In this document: piece after piece, positions 50,166-59,251 of the stretch
How positions within the stretch are numbered: the stretch's first letter is position 1
Layout of the letters: every line of letters starts with the position of its first letter
Source of the DNA: Delftia sp. PS-11
Lineage (GTDB): Bacteria > Pseudomonadota > Gammaproteobacteria > Burkholderiales > Burkholderiaceae_C
Direction of reading: 5' to 3'
DNA: 64,000 nt
Assembly: GCF_029870285.1 (NCBI RefSeq)
Contig: NZ_JACSYA010000010.1
Coordinates: 62,001-126,000 of the forward strand
Position numbers and translations under genes: made by a program
Notes under the pieces: model-generated
The model's database searches: none
Told to the model about the DNA's origin: nothing
The model's input: only the letters and a program-made list of their open reading frames with translations

Positions 50166-51440
50166 ATGAGTGAAGCAAGCATGGCGGGCGCGGCCGACAG
50201 GGTCAGCCCGCTGGACAAGGGATTGGGCGCGCTGCCTGTGGACTGCACGCCTGAGCAGGCGGTGGCGCAGCGCTGGAACCTGCTGCGCGAAGACCTGAGC
50301 CTGCCTGCGGCCGTGCTGTCGCAGCAGCGCCTGGAACACAATCTGCAATGGATGCAGCGCTTCGTTCAGGCCTATGGCGCCAAGCTGGCGCCGCACGGCA
50401 AGACGACGATGGCACCCCGGCTGTTCCGCCAGCAGCTCGACGCGGGCGCCTGGGGCATCACGCTGGCGACCGCCCAGCAGACACGCGTGGCCCATGCCCA
50501 TGGCGTGCGCCGTGTGCTCATGGCCAATCAGCTGGTGGGCCGGCAGAACATGGCCAGCGTGGCCGCACTGCTGGCCGATCCGGGCTTCGAGTTCTTCTGT
50601 CTGGTCGATTCGGCCGATCAGGTGGAGCAGCTGGCGCAATTCTTTGGCGCGGCAGGCCGGCCCGTGCAGGTGCTGATCGAGCTGGGCCCTCCCGGCGGGC
50701 GCACGGGCGTGCGCACCGATGCGCAGATGCAGCCGCTGCTGGCGGCGCTGGCGCAAGCCGGCGCGGCGGTGCGGCTGGCCGGCATCGAGGTCTACGAAGG
50801 CGTGCTCAAGGACGAAGGCGAAATCCGCACCCTGCTGCGCCGCGCGGTGCATTGGCTGCAACAGCTCGCAGGCGAAGGCCGGCTGCAGCGCAGCCCGGCG
50901 GTGCTTACGGGCGCAGGATCGGCCTGGTACGACGTGGTGGCCGCGGAGTTCGGCCGCGCGGACATTGGCGGCCCGATCGATGTGGTGCTGCGCCCCGGCT
51001 GCTACCTGACGCATGATGCGGGCATCTACCAGGCGGCGCAGGTGCGCATCGACCAGAGCAACCCCGTGGCGCAGCAGATGCGCGCCAGCCTGCTGCCCGC
51101 ATTGCAGGTCTGGGCCTATGTGCAGTCGCTGCCCGAACCGGGCCGTGCCATCGTGGCGCTGGGCAAGCGCGACACGGCCTTCGAGGCCGTGCCACCGCGC
51201 CCCGCGCTGCGCTACCGCCGAGGCGACGCCGCACCCGTGGCCGCGCCGGACCACTGGCAAGTCACGGCCATGATGGACCAGCACGCGTTCGTGCAAATCC
51301 GGGGCGACGAGGATCTGCGGGTCGGCGATATGCTGGCCTTCGATATCTCCCACCCCTGCCTGACCTTCGACAAATGGCGGCAGCTGGTCGTCGTGGACGA
51401 GCGCTATGACGTGGTGGATGTGATCACCACGTATTTCTGA
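50166..51440 (+). CDS. PLP-dependent D-amino acid deaminase/aldolase (alanine-racemase fold)
   Basis: 424 residues with the alanine-racemase N-terminal TIM barrel, like D-threonine aldolase and D-serine dehydratase (DSD1). The cofactor lysine is probably K79 in KLAPHGKTTMAPRLF. The C-terminal beta domain contains DISHPCLTFDKWRQL, whose His and Cys resemble the zinc ligands of DSD-type enzymes. The first 35 residues form an N-terminal extension. Likely substrates are D-serine or D-threonine; which one cannot be told. The gene follows the OmpA-like gene by 50 bp; its 3' end is convergent with the response regulator. Confidence 0.87.
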   Translation: MSEASMAGAADRVSPLDKGLGALPVDCTPEQAVAQRWNLLREDLSLPAAVLSQQRLEHNLQWMQRFVQAYGAKLAPHGKTTMAPRLFRQQLDAGAWGITLATAQQTRVAHAHGVRRVLMANQLVGRQNMASVAALLADPGFEFFCLVDSADQVEQLAQFFGAAGRPVQVLIELGPPGGRTGVRTDAQMQPLLAALAQAGAAVRLAGIEVYEGVLKDEGEIRTLLRRAVHWLQQLAGEGRLQRSPAVLTGAGSAWYDVVAAEFGRADIGGPIDVVLRPGCYLTHDAGIYQAAQVRIDQSNPVAQQMRASLLPALQVWAYVQSLPEPGRAIVALGKRDTAFEAVPPRPALRYRRGDAAPVAAPDHWQVTAMMDQHAFVQIRGDEDLRVGDMLAFDISHPCLTFDKWRQLVVVDERYDVVDVITTYF

Positions 51441-51472
51441 CAGCACAGGCGCTGTGCCTGCGGCGCCCGCTG

Positions 51473-52102
51473 TCAGCTGTGGGCGCGCAGCAGGTTGGCC
51501 AGCTCAACGGCGGACTTGACCTGCATCTTGTCGAAGACGCGGGCACGGTGGACCTCGACGGTGCGCACGCTGATGTCCAGCTGGTCGGCGATGAGCTTGT
51601 TGGGGATGCCTTCGACGACCAGCCGCATCACGTCACGCTCGCGGTCGGTCAGCTCGTCAAGCCGTGCGCGCACGGCTTCGCGGGCGCGCGTTTGCTCCTG
51701 ATGCTGGGCCGAGCGCTTGAGCGCCTGCTCGATGCGGTCCACCAGGGCGTTGTCCGAGAAGGGTTTTTCGCAAAAGTCGAAAGCGCCGCGCTTGACGGTG
51801 TCCACAGCCGTGGGCACGTCGGCATGGCCCGTCAGGAAGATCACCGGAATGGCGTCGATCTGACCGCGTTCGAGCATGAGGTTGAACAGCTCCAGGCCAC
51901 TCATGCCGCCCATGCGCATATCCAGCAGCAGGCAGCAGGGATTGCGCGGTGGCGGGCGCGACTGCAGCATGGCATCGAAGTCTTCTGCGCTGCCATAGCA
52001 TTCGCTGAGCAGACGGCGTGAGCGCAGCAGCCAGGCCAGCGCTTCGCGCACATCGGCATCGTCGTCCACGATATAGACGGTGGCGTCGGGTACGGGTTCC
52101 AT
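51473..52102 (-). CDS. FixJ-type response regulator
   Basis: 209 residues. A receiver with the acidic pair in YIVDDDADVREALAWLLRS, phosphoacceptor Asp in CCLLLDMRMGGMSGL, Thr in FLTGHADVP and Lys in CEKPFSD, then a LuxR-type helix-turn-helix (LTDRERDVMRLVVEGIPNKLIADQLDISVRTVEVHRARVFDKM). The FixJ/TodT class activates transcription when phosphorylated. It follows its kinase by a few bases (kinase stop at 52107) in the same operon. Several ATGs precede the domain; MEPVPDATVYIV is chosen. Confidence 0.93.
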   Translation of the reverse strand: MEPVPDATVYIVDDDADVREALAWLLRSRRLLSECYGSAEDFDAMLQSRPPPRNPCCLLLDMRMGGMSGLELFNLMLERGQIDAIPVIFLTGHADVPTAVDTVKRGAFDFCEKPFSDNALVDRIEQALKRSAQHQEQTRAREAVRARLDELTDRERDVMRLVVEGIPNKLIADQLDISVRTVEVHRARVFDKMQVKSAVELANLLRAHS

Positions 52103-52106
52103 GCGC

Positions 52107-54197
52107 TTATTGTTCCACGGGTGCCGGTGTATGTGCCGGCAGCGTGAACGCGAACACCGTGCCATGGGGCTGGCGGGGGCTGTGCTGCAGATGGCCGCCG
52201 TGCTGCTCGACCACGGTGCGGCACAGGCTCAGCCCCAGGCCCATGCCTTCATCGCGCGTTGTGAAGAACGGCGTGAACAATTGCTCGGCCACATGCTCGG
52301 GAATGCCGCTGCCGCTGTCGATGACGGCAAACTCCACCCAGCTGCGGTGCGCGCTTGCCGCTGCGCGGCGCGCGCGCAGCACCAGATCGCGCTCCACGAT
52401 TTCGGGCAGGTCCATGGCCTGCATGCCATTGCGCGCCAGGTTCAGCAGCACCTGCTCGATCATGGTCGGATCGCACAGCACGGATGGCAGTCCCGGCTCC
52501 AGCTCGGTGCTCACGCGCACGCCCAGCTTGCGCGCCTGCAGGTTGACCAGAGGCAGGACGGCATCCATCAGCTCGGACGCATGGGTGGCCACGCGCGACT
52601 GGTCACGCCGGCGCACGAAATCGCGCACGCTTTTGATCACCCGGCCTGCACGGTCGGCCTGGAAGCTGATGCGCTCCATGGCCATGCGCAGGTCCTGCAG
52701 CTGCAGGCGCAGCGCAGCCTCGCTGTCCTGCGTGGCCGACTGCCCGTCGGACAGCAGGTTCAGCGACCCCGTGGCGTAGCTGGAGATGGCGGCCAGCGGC
52801 TGGGTCAGCTCATGGCTGAGCAGGGATGCCATCTCGCCCACGGTGGCCAGGCGCGCCGTGGCCTGAAGCCGCTCCTGGGAGGCGCGGGAGATCTCCTCCA
52901 TGCGCTTTTGCTCACTGATGTCGATGAAGGCGCTCATCCAGCCCGTGTGCTGGCCCTGGGCATTGATCAGCGGCGCCTCGAAGATCAGCACCGGAAACCG
53001 TGTGCCATCCTTGCGCATGAAAATGCTTTCGTGGCCTTCGCGCGGCGGTGGCGCGTTGCCCGACAGGCGCCTGTCGCGGCGGTGCGTGTAGACATCGGCC
53101 CGCTCGGGGGGCCAGTAGGGCGCGATGCTCTGGCCCAGCAGCTCCTCGGCCGTGAAGCCCACCATGGCGCAAAAAGCAGGATTCACATAGCTGATGCGGC
53201 CCTGCAGATCGCGCGCGCGCAGGCCCGTGACCAGCGAATCCTCCATGGCCTTGCGAAAAGCCAGAGCGTCGCCCAGGTCGCGCTCGGCGCGCAGGCGCCG
53301 GCGGTTGTCGCGCACCAGGACGGTGACCACGGACACCAGGGCAATCGACATCAGGGTCACCAGGGCCGTGAGCACATTGGGAAAGACGCTGGGCGCACGG
53401 TGCCAGCTGTCCATGCGCAGCACCAGGGTGCTGCCCGGCAGGTCCAGCAGCTGCTGCGCCGTGAACATGCGCGTGCCCCGCCAGGACGCGCCCAGCAGCG
53501 CCAGCCGCGTGCCGTCGGGCTCGGTGAACGAAACCTCCTGCGTGCGCGGCAGGTTTTTGCTCACCTGCGTCATCAGCAGGCTCTGCAGACTGTAGGTGCC
53601 GATGACGAAACCGGTGATGTGGCCGCTTTGCGTCAGCGGCAGGCACACCTCCATCATTTCCGTGCCCATGCCTTCGGCCAGCAGCTGGAAATAGCTGGGT
53701 GAGTAGGCAGGTCCGTTGAGCCGCCGCGCATGGGTGCAGGTGAGCACGGCCTCGGGGTGGGTGTTGGAGGTGCGCAGCTGGTCCTCCCACTGGACGCTGC
53801 GGTAGGGTGTCTCGGCATGGGAGCGCATGCGCAGGCTGGCATCACGCCATTCGATGCGCATCAGTTCGCGGCGCACCTGCAGCAGCTCGGCTGCGCGCAC
53901 CTTCCATTCGGCAGGCTCGCCATCGACAGCGCTCAGAGCCTGCAGGTCCTGCAGGTTGCGGTTGAGCGCGGCGCGGATATCGGCCACGGCATTGGCCGTG
54001 TCGCGTTCGAGCTTGTCCTGGACCTGGGAAGCCTCATAGCGGCCGGCCAGCCAGACCATGGTGACCAGCGTGCTGGCGACCAGGGCGACCAGCAGAGTCC
54101 ACAGCGACCAGCGCCGCCAGGCCGATCGCCACCGGCGCCACGGCCAGCGGCCCATCGCTACAGGATCGGCATCCACAGGCAAATCCATCGGATTCAC
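52107..54197 (-). CDS. PAS-domain sensor histidine kinase (FixL/DctS class)
   Basis: About 696 residues (GTG start in a 4-bp overlap with the nitrilase gene; an ATG follows three codons later). Layout: first membrane helix at about 33-52, a periplasmic sensor region to about 275, second helix about 275-297, a PAS domain about 320-430 (GRISYVNPAFCAMVGFTAEELLGQSI), HisKA with LATVGEMASLLSHELTQPLAAISSYA (phospho-His in HELTQPL), and HATPase with N box LLNLARNGMQAM, GSGIPEHV and GMGLGLSLCRTVVEQHGG. The HELxQPLAA H-box is typical of FixL/DctB kinases. Cognate of the downstream FixJ-type regulator. Confidence 0.93.
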   Translation of the reverse strand: MNPMDLPVDADPVAMGRWPWRRWRSAWRRWSLWTLLVALVASTLVTMVWLAGRYEASQVQDKLERDTANAVADIRAALNRNLQDLQALSAVDGEPAEWKVRAAELLQVRRELMRIEWRDASLRMRSHAETPYRSVQWEDQLRTSNTHPEAVLTCTHARRLNGPAYSPSYFQLLAEGMGTEMMEVCLPLTQSGHITGFVIGTYSLQSLLMTQVSKNLPRTQEVSFTEPDGTRLALLGASWRGTRMFTAQQLLDLPGSTLVLRMDSWHRAPSVFPNVLTALVTLMSIALVSVVTVLVRDNRRRLRAERDLGDALAFRKAMEDSLVTGLRARDLQGRISYVNPAFCAMVGFTAEELLGQSIAPYWPPERADVYTHRRDRRLSGNAPPPREGHESIFMRKDGTRFPVLIFEAPLINAQGQHTGWMSAFIDISEQKRMEEISRASQERLQATARLATVGEMASLLSHELTQPLAAISSYATGSLNLLSDGQSATQDSEAALRLQLQDLRMAMERISFQADRAGRVIKSVRDFVRRRDQSRVATHASELMDAVLPLVNLQARKLGVRVSTELEPGLPSVLCDPTMIEQVLLNLARNGMQAMDLPEIVERDLVLRARRAAASAHRSWVEFAVIDSGSGIPEHVAEQLFTPFFTTRDEGMGLGLSLCRTVVEQHGGHLQHSPRQPHGTVFAFTLPAHTPAPVEQ

Positions 54198-55009
54198 AGT
54201 ACGCGGTGCTCCAGCGCAGGCAACTGCTGGCGCACACTGGCCAGCCGCTCGCGCGACAGCTCGCCCAGCACGACGCCTGCCCCCTCTGCGCGCTGGGCCA
54301 GCAGTTCGCCCCAGGGGTCGGCCAGCAGGCTCTGGCCCCAGGTGCGGCGGCCGTTGTCATGCTGCCCGCCCTGGGCTGGCGCCAGCACGTAGGCCTGGTT
54401 CTCGACGGCGCGGGCGCGCAGCAGCACTTCCCAGTGGGCCTGGCCCGTGGTGTGGGTGAAGGCCGCAGGCACCAGCAGCAGGTCAGCGCCCTGCCCCGAC
54501 AGCTGGCGGTACAGCTCGGGAAAGCGCAGGTCATAGCACACACTCAGCCCCAGGCGCCAGCGCTGGCCGTCGCGTGCGGTCACATCGGCCGTCACGGGCA
54601 GCGTGCCGGCCTGGACCACGGCGCCTTCCACGTAGCGCTCGCGGCCGTTGTCGTAGTGAAAGAGGTGGATCTTGTCGTAGCGTGCCACGCACTCGCCTGC
54701 GGGAGAAAACAGCAGCGAGCTGTTGAGCACATGCTGCTCGTCATCGGCCACCAGGGGCAAAGTGCCACCGACAATCCACAGCTGCAGCTCGCGCGCGGTG
54801 CGCGACAGAAAGTCCTGGATGGGGCCCTGGCCGAAAGGCTCGCGGCAGGCCAGCTTGTCGGTATCGCGCAGGCCCATGGCGCAGAAGTACTCCGGCAGTG
54901 CGGCCAGTTCGGCCCCCTGCGCGCTGGCCTCCCGCAGCAGGACCAGCGCCTGTGCGAGATTGGAGCGGACATCGGGCGTGGAAACCATCTGGATGGCGGC
55001 AACTTTCAT
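54194..55009 (-). CDS. Carbon-nitrogen hydrolase (Nit1/Nit2-type nitrilase superfamily)
   Basis: 271 residues with the full catalytic triad of nitrilase-superfamily amidases: E40 (ELAALPEYF), K113 (ARYDKIHLF) and C158 (LGLSVCYDLRFPELYR). The LSVCYDLRFPELYR block is that of Nit1/YafV-like deaminated glutathione amidases, which clear a by-product of transaminases. It overlaps YhdP by 4 bp upstream and the kinase by 4 bp downstream, so all are co-translated. Substrate assignment rests on the active-site block only. Confidence 0.93.
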   Translation of the reverse strand: MKVAAIQMVSTPDVRSNLAQALVLLREASAQGAELAALPEYFCAMGLRDTDKLACREPFGQGPIQDFLSRTARELQLWIVGGTLPLVADDEQHVLNSSLLFSPAGECVARYDKIHLFHYDNGRERYVEGAVVQAGTLPVTADVTARDGQRWRLGLSVCYDLRFPELYRQLSGQGADLLLVPAAFTHTTGQAHWEVLLRARAVENQAYVLAPAQGGQHDNGRRTWGQSLLADPWGELLAQRAEGAGVVLGELSRERLASVRQQLPALEHRVL

Positions 55010-58000
55010 GGTTTGTCTCCTGCAGCGGATGGCTGCGGCGGGGTGGAAGGCACATCGGCCACGCCTTCCTTGCGGCGCGGCAGGGCGGTGACCTGGGGAT
55101 CGTCCCAGCTGCCGTCGATGCGAAACTCTTTGGTCGCGGCAGCGATCAGCGGGCCGCGCAGCAGCATCTGGGCAAAGAAACTGCCCAGGCCCACGACCGG
55201 ATTGATGGCCGTGGCGACCAGGGAGGCGGTCATGGCATTGATCTCGGGAACGATGACGACATGCAGATTCTGCGTTTCACGGACCAGGTCGGCAGAGCCT
55301 TCCATGAGCACGGCGGCATTGACGCCCTTCATCTGCATATTGTTGGTGCGCGCCACGCCTTCGCTGATCTGCACATCGCCGCGCATGAAATCGAACGCAA
55401 AGCCATTGCTGAACACATCGCGAAAGTCCAGCGTGAAGCGGCGCGGCAGCGCCTGCAGGCTCAGCACGCTGAGCAGCTTGGCCAGGCCCGGCTCGGCCTT
55501 GAGGAACTGGCCATTTTGCACATCGAGCCGCATGGCGCCCGACAGGCTGCGCACATCCGGCGTGATAGGCGAGCCCGTCCAGCCGGCATCGCCCTGCAGC
55601 AGCCCCTTTCCGCTGCCCACAACGCCCGCCATGCCGAAACGGGTGAGCAGCCTGCCCACATCGCGCAGTTCCAGGGCGAACTGCAGCTGGGTGCGGCCCG
55701 GATGCTCGGCCTGGCCCTGCGGCAGCCGCCAGTGGCCGCTGGCCGACAGCGTGGCATCGGGCGTGGCGATGTTGAACCGCGACAACTGCCATTCGCGCGC
55801 CGAAGGCGTTCCGGGCACGGGCCGGTTGCGCGCCTGCACCTCCAGCCGGCCCAGGGCATAGCCCGACAGCTGGATGTCCTCCACACTGATCTGCAGCGCC
55901 GGCAGAGCGCGCGGCCCGGCGTTGAGCAGCGCATTCACACGCTCGCCACGCACCTCTGGCAGGGTCAGGCGTGACAGCCGGGCCATCAGCACACCGGCAG
56001 GCTCGGCTGGCGTGCCTTCGTGGTATTCGAGATGGCCGCTGAACTCCCTGGAGGACAGATCGCCCTGCCAGGCGCCGCCCTCGCGCGAGATGCTGCCCGC
56101 CAGCTCGTGCAACTGGCGGCCCTTGGCCTGCAGCTGCCCCAGGCGCAGGGCCAGATGCCCGGGCAGGTAGCCACGCAGGGCGTCATCCATGGACGCGGGC
56201 GGCTGGGTGCCGGACAGCGAGGGCGGCAGCAGGGCCAGCCAGTCATCGAGCTGGAGCGCGGCCAGCTGAACGCTGGCATGTACCCCGCTGGCCGGCAGCG
56301 GCACGGGTGCCTGGGGGCCCAGGGCGATGCTGCCGCGCAGCACCCGGGCCTCTTCGCCACTGACATCGCGCTCGTAAAGTACCGTGCCCACATCGGCAAG
56401 GCGCACGCTGATCTGATCGTGCAGCGGCGCACCGGCTGCTGCGAAGGCGGCAGGCGCCAGCTGGTGGCTCACGCTCAGCGGCAGGCTGGCCTCGGCTGGC
56501 TTGCCCAGTGGTGCAGGCAGAAGAATGCGCATGCCCTGCAGGCTGGACTGCACCTGGATTTCCGGGCGGCCACGGCGCACCCTGAGCAGCAGGCTATAGG
56601 GCGCCTGGCCTTCGGCATGGCGGGCCAGATCGGCGACCCAGCCCAGCTCGCGCGCCTCGCGCAGGCCCTGGGCGCTGGCCGTGCCCTGCACGCGGACCTT
56701 GACGGAGGACTCGGTCGCCGGCGCATTGCGCGCCAGCGCCTGCATGCCGCCATCGGCACGCAACTCGCCACCCAGCGCACGCCCCTGCACGCCGGCCAGG
56801 GAAAATCCCGTATCCGAAAACCGGACCGCGCCACGCAGCTGGCTCAAATGGGGCGTCTCGGCATCGAGCTGCAGCGAGTTGCCCGCCAGCGTGACCTGCC
56901 CATCGACCGTGCTGCGCTCCAGGTGATCGATGGGCAGGCGCAGCTGCAGCGCCAGCTGCGCCTGACCCGTGGCCTCGCTGGTATCGAGCACATGGCCGGT
57001 CAGCGCAGACAGTGCCGACGTGCGCACCACCCCCAGCATGTCGGCCAGCGGCCCCTGGCCCTTGGCCGATACCGCCACCTCGGTATGCGCCAGATGGGCG
57101 ATGGAGGCCTGGATATCGCGCATGAGCAGCTGCGGATGGCCTGCGAAATGGCCGCGCGCATTGCGCACCGCCATGGAGTCCTTGTCGAAAACCAGATCCC
57201 CCGACAGCCCGGTCAGCGCGGGCCAGGGCGCATCGCCCGGCGCGCGCAGATGGGCCGGCACATAGTCGTAATGCACATCATGGAGCCTGGCGGCAATATG
57301 GAACTCGCCCTGGCCCGGCTTTTCGAAGGGCACGTGGCCAAGGTCGCCTCGCACCTTGAAGTTCACCGTGCTGGCACGGCCGCCCCGGATGGCCTCGCGC
57401 ACATAGTGGCGGGCGTCGGCTGGAATCTCCAGCGGCAGATAGCGGTGCACGCTGGTGCCGTCGGCATCGTGCAGCTGGCCCTGCAGGTCCAGCACCCCCG
57501 GAAAGCGCGGCTGTCTGGCACTGCCTTCGCCTGTCCGCCACTGCGCGCGGGCCTCGCCCTCGGTATCGGCATTGGCAAAGCGCAGGCTGGGCACCTGCAC
57601 ACTGATGGCCTGCCCGCGCAGCTGCCAGCGCACGGTGGCCTGCAGCCGCTGCAGGGCAATGTCGGGGTCTTCGAACACGCCGGGAAAAGACAGCAGCGCG
57701 CTCTGGCGGCTGCCATCCATCTCCAGCTGCGCCTGACCACCGCCCTGGTCCATCGAAAACTGCATGTCCAGCCCCTGGACCCCTGGCGTGCCAGGCACGG
57801 CGGGGCCCCGTTCGGAGGGAATGCCGGCCAGCGACAGCTGGCGCAGCTGGCCGCTGCCCTGGTATTGCCGCAGCTCGTCAATCGGTCCGCGCCAGCTCCA
57901 GCGCAGATCGTGCAGCTGGCCTGCCGGCTGCAGCTGCGCGAGACGCTGGCGCAGCGCCTCGGGCGCAGGCAGGCGCTGCACCAGTTGCGCGAGGATGGCC

Positions 58001-59118
58001 AGGTCGATGCCATCGGCCTGCACCTCGCCCTGCTCGCCCAGCGCCCCCTGGCTGCTGGCACCCGCAGGGGTGTAGCGCGCGCGCAGGTTGCCCGCAGGCC
58101 AGTGCAGGCCATCGCCGGTGGAAAACTCCAGCCCCTGGGCTGCAAAGCGCAGCCCGTCCTGGCGCTGCAGGCTCAGGCGGCCCTTGAGGGATTGCAGCTG
58201 CAGCGGCTGCGGACTCTCGCGCCACTGCAGCTGCAGCGCATCCAGCGCCACATCGGCCACGGCAGCCAGTGGCTGGCCCTGGCGCAGATCGACCCAGGCG
58301 CGCAGCGCTCCCCGGCCCTGCTGCAGCCGCAGCGCGCCAGTATCGACATAGCGCCCCAGCCCAGACAGGTCCACCTCATGGAACAGCGCATACGCCTTGC
58401 CGCTCCAGCGCCGCCAGTTGCCCTCGTGCGTGGACAGCAGCGGCTCGCGGAACTGCCCCATCAGGGTGAAACGCCCACCCCAGCCCTCAGGCGGCGTGGC
58501 ATCCAGGCGCATGCCGTGGCTCCAGCCCCGGTTGCGCAGCACCAGATCCACATCCCTCAGGGCCAGCGGCGGCGCCTGGCGCATGTCGTCCTGCCACAGC
58601 AGGCTGCCCCCGCGCAGCGCCAGCTCGGTCTGGGAGAACAGCCAGTCGGCCGCCGCGCTGTCGTCACCCGCAGAGGCACCTATTTCGATGCCCGCCACGA
58701 AAATGCGTCCATCGGCCGCGCGGCGGACCACCAGATCGGGCTGATCGACATGGATCTGCTCCACGCCCAGCCGCATCAGCGACCGCGCGGAAACCGCCAC
58801 CGTCACCCGGGCCAGGCGCAGCGCATCCGCACCGCCATCAGGGTCTTGCAGCACCACGTCGGCCAGTTCGAAACGGGGCACCAGGCCCTCGCTGTGGGCC
58901 GTGATGCTGCCAATGCGCACGGGTATTCCCAGTGTGCGTGAGGCCAGCTCCTGCAGCTGCGGACGCCAGTCGCCGATTCGCGGCACAATCCATCCATGGA
59001 GCACCGCCCACACGGCGGCCATGGCCAGCCAGAAGGCAACAACCAGCCCCAGCGACCACCGCGCAAGGCCGGCCATGCAGCGGGTCATGCGTGTGGGGTG
59101 CGGTTTCGGTTCGATCAT
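55006..59118 (-). CDS. YhdP-family (AsmA/TamB-like) envelope lipid-transport protein
   Basis: About 1370 residues. An N-terminal membrane helix (LGLVVAFWLAMAAVWAVLHGW) is followed by a very long, repetitive beta-strand periplasmic region, the AsmA/TamB (bridge-like lipid transfer) architecture. YhdP blocks: RPQLQELASRTLGIPVRIG, LQGQLHDADGTSVHRYLPLEIPADARHYVREAI and the C-terminal DVFSNGFAFDFMRGDVQISEG, GSADLVRETQNLHVVIVPEINAMTASL. In E. coli YhdP, TamB and YdbH carry phospholipids to the outer membrane. ATG 59118 is chosen; a TTG at 59133 and an ATG at 59088 are alternatives. Divergent from glnE; heads the operon through the FixJ-type regulator. Confidence 0.92.
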   Translation of the reverse strand: MIEPKPHPTRMTRCMAGLARWSLGLVVAFWLAMAAVWAVLHGWIVPRIGDWRPQLQELASRTLGIPVRIGSITAHSEGLVPRFELADVVLQDPDGGADALRLARVTVAVSARSLMRLGVEQIHVDQPDLVVRRAADGRIFVAGIEIGASAGDDSAAADWLFSQTELALRGGSLLWQDDMRQAPPLALRDVDLVLRNRGWSHGMRLDATPPEGWGGRFTLMGQFREPLLSTHEGNWRRWSGKAYALFHEVDLSGLGRYVDTGALRLQQGRGALRAWVDLRQGQPLAAVADVALDALQLQWRESPQPLQLQSLKGRLSLQRQDGLRFAAQGLEFSTGDGLHWPAGNLRARYTPAGASSQGALGEQGEVQADGIDLAILAQLVQRLPAPEALRQRLAQLQPAGQLHDLRWSWRGPIDELRQYQGSGQLRQLSLAGIPSERGPAVPGTPGVQGLDMQFSMDQGGGQAQLEMDGSRQSALLSFPGVFEDPDIALQRLQATVRWQLRGQAISVQVPSLRFANADTEGEARAQWRTGEGSARQPRFPGVLDLQGQLHDADGTSVHRYLPLEIPADARHYVREAIRGGRASTVNFKVRGDLGHVPFEKPGQGEFHIAARLHDVHYDYVPAHLRAPGDAPWPALTGLSGDLVFDKDSMAVRNARGHFAGHPQLLMRDIQASIAHLAHTEVAVSAKGQGPLADMLGVVRTSALSALTGHVLDTSEATGQAQLALQLRLPIDHLERSTVDGQVTLAGNSLQLDAETPHLSQLRGAVRFSDTGFSLAGVQGRALGGELRADGGMQALARNAPATESSVKVRVQGTASAQGLREARELGWVADLARHAEGQAPYSLLLRVRRGRPEIQVQSSLQGMRILLPAPLGKPAEASLPLSVSHQLAPAAFAAAGAPLHDQISVRLADVGTVLYERDVSGEEARVLRGSIALGPQAPVPLPASGVHASVQLAALQLDDWLALLPPSLSGTQPPASMDDALRGYLPGHLALRLGQLQAKGRQLHELAGSISREGGAWQGDLSSREFSGHLEYHEGTPAEPAGVLMARLSRLTLPEVRGERVNALLNAGPRALPALQISVEDIQLSGYALGRLEVQARNRPVPGTPSAREWQLSRFNIATPDATLSASGHWRLPQGQAEHPGRTQLQFALELRDVGRLLTRFGMAGVVGSGKGLLQGDAGWTGSPITPDVRSLSGAMRLDVQNGQFLKAEPGLAKLLSVLSLQALPRRFTLDFRDVFSNGFAFDFMRGDVQISEGVARTNNMQMKGVNAAVLMEGSADLVRETQNLHVVIVPEINAMTASLVATAINPVVGLGSFFAQMLLRGPLIAAATKEFRIDGSWDDPQVTALPRRKEGVADVPSTPPQPSAAGDKP

Positions 59119-59251
59119 CGGCGGCTTGAGCAATGAAGGGAATTATGACCGGCCCCCCCGGCGCAAACGCGGTAACCAGGGGTTGCATCGGTCCCCTTCG
59201 GCGACAGCGGCCGCTTCCCCCTGGGTCCGTATGCAATCCTCTGAGCTCGCA

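Noticed and set aside
56020..58941. Open frame of over 970 codons opposite the YhdP gene
   Set aside because: Antisense shadow of YhdP; low-complexity Gln/Arg/Ala translation typical of the reverse of GC-rich genes.
59205..59225. GCGGCCGCTTCCCCCTGGG upstream of glnE, similar to part of the dispersed repeat
   Set aside because: Too short, lies before rather than after a gene, and no other block of the repeat is present.
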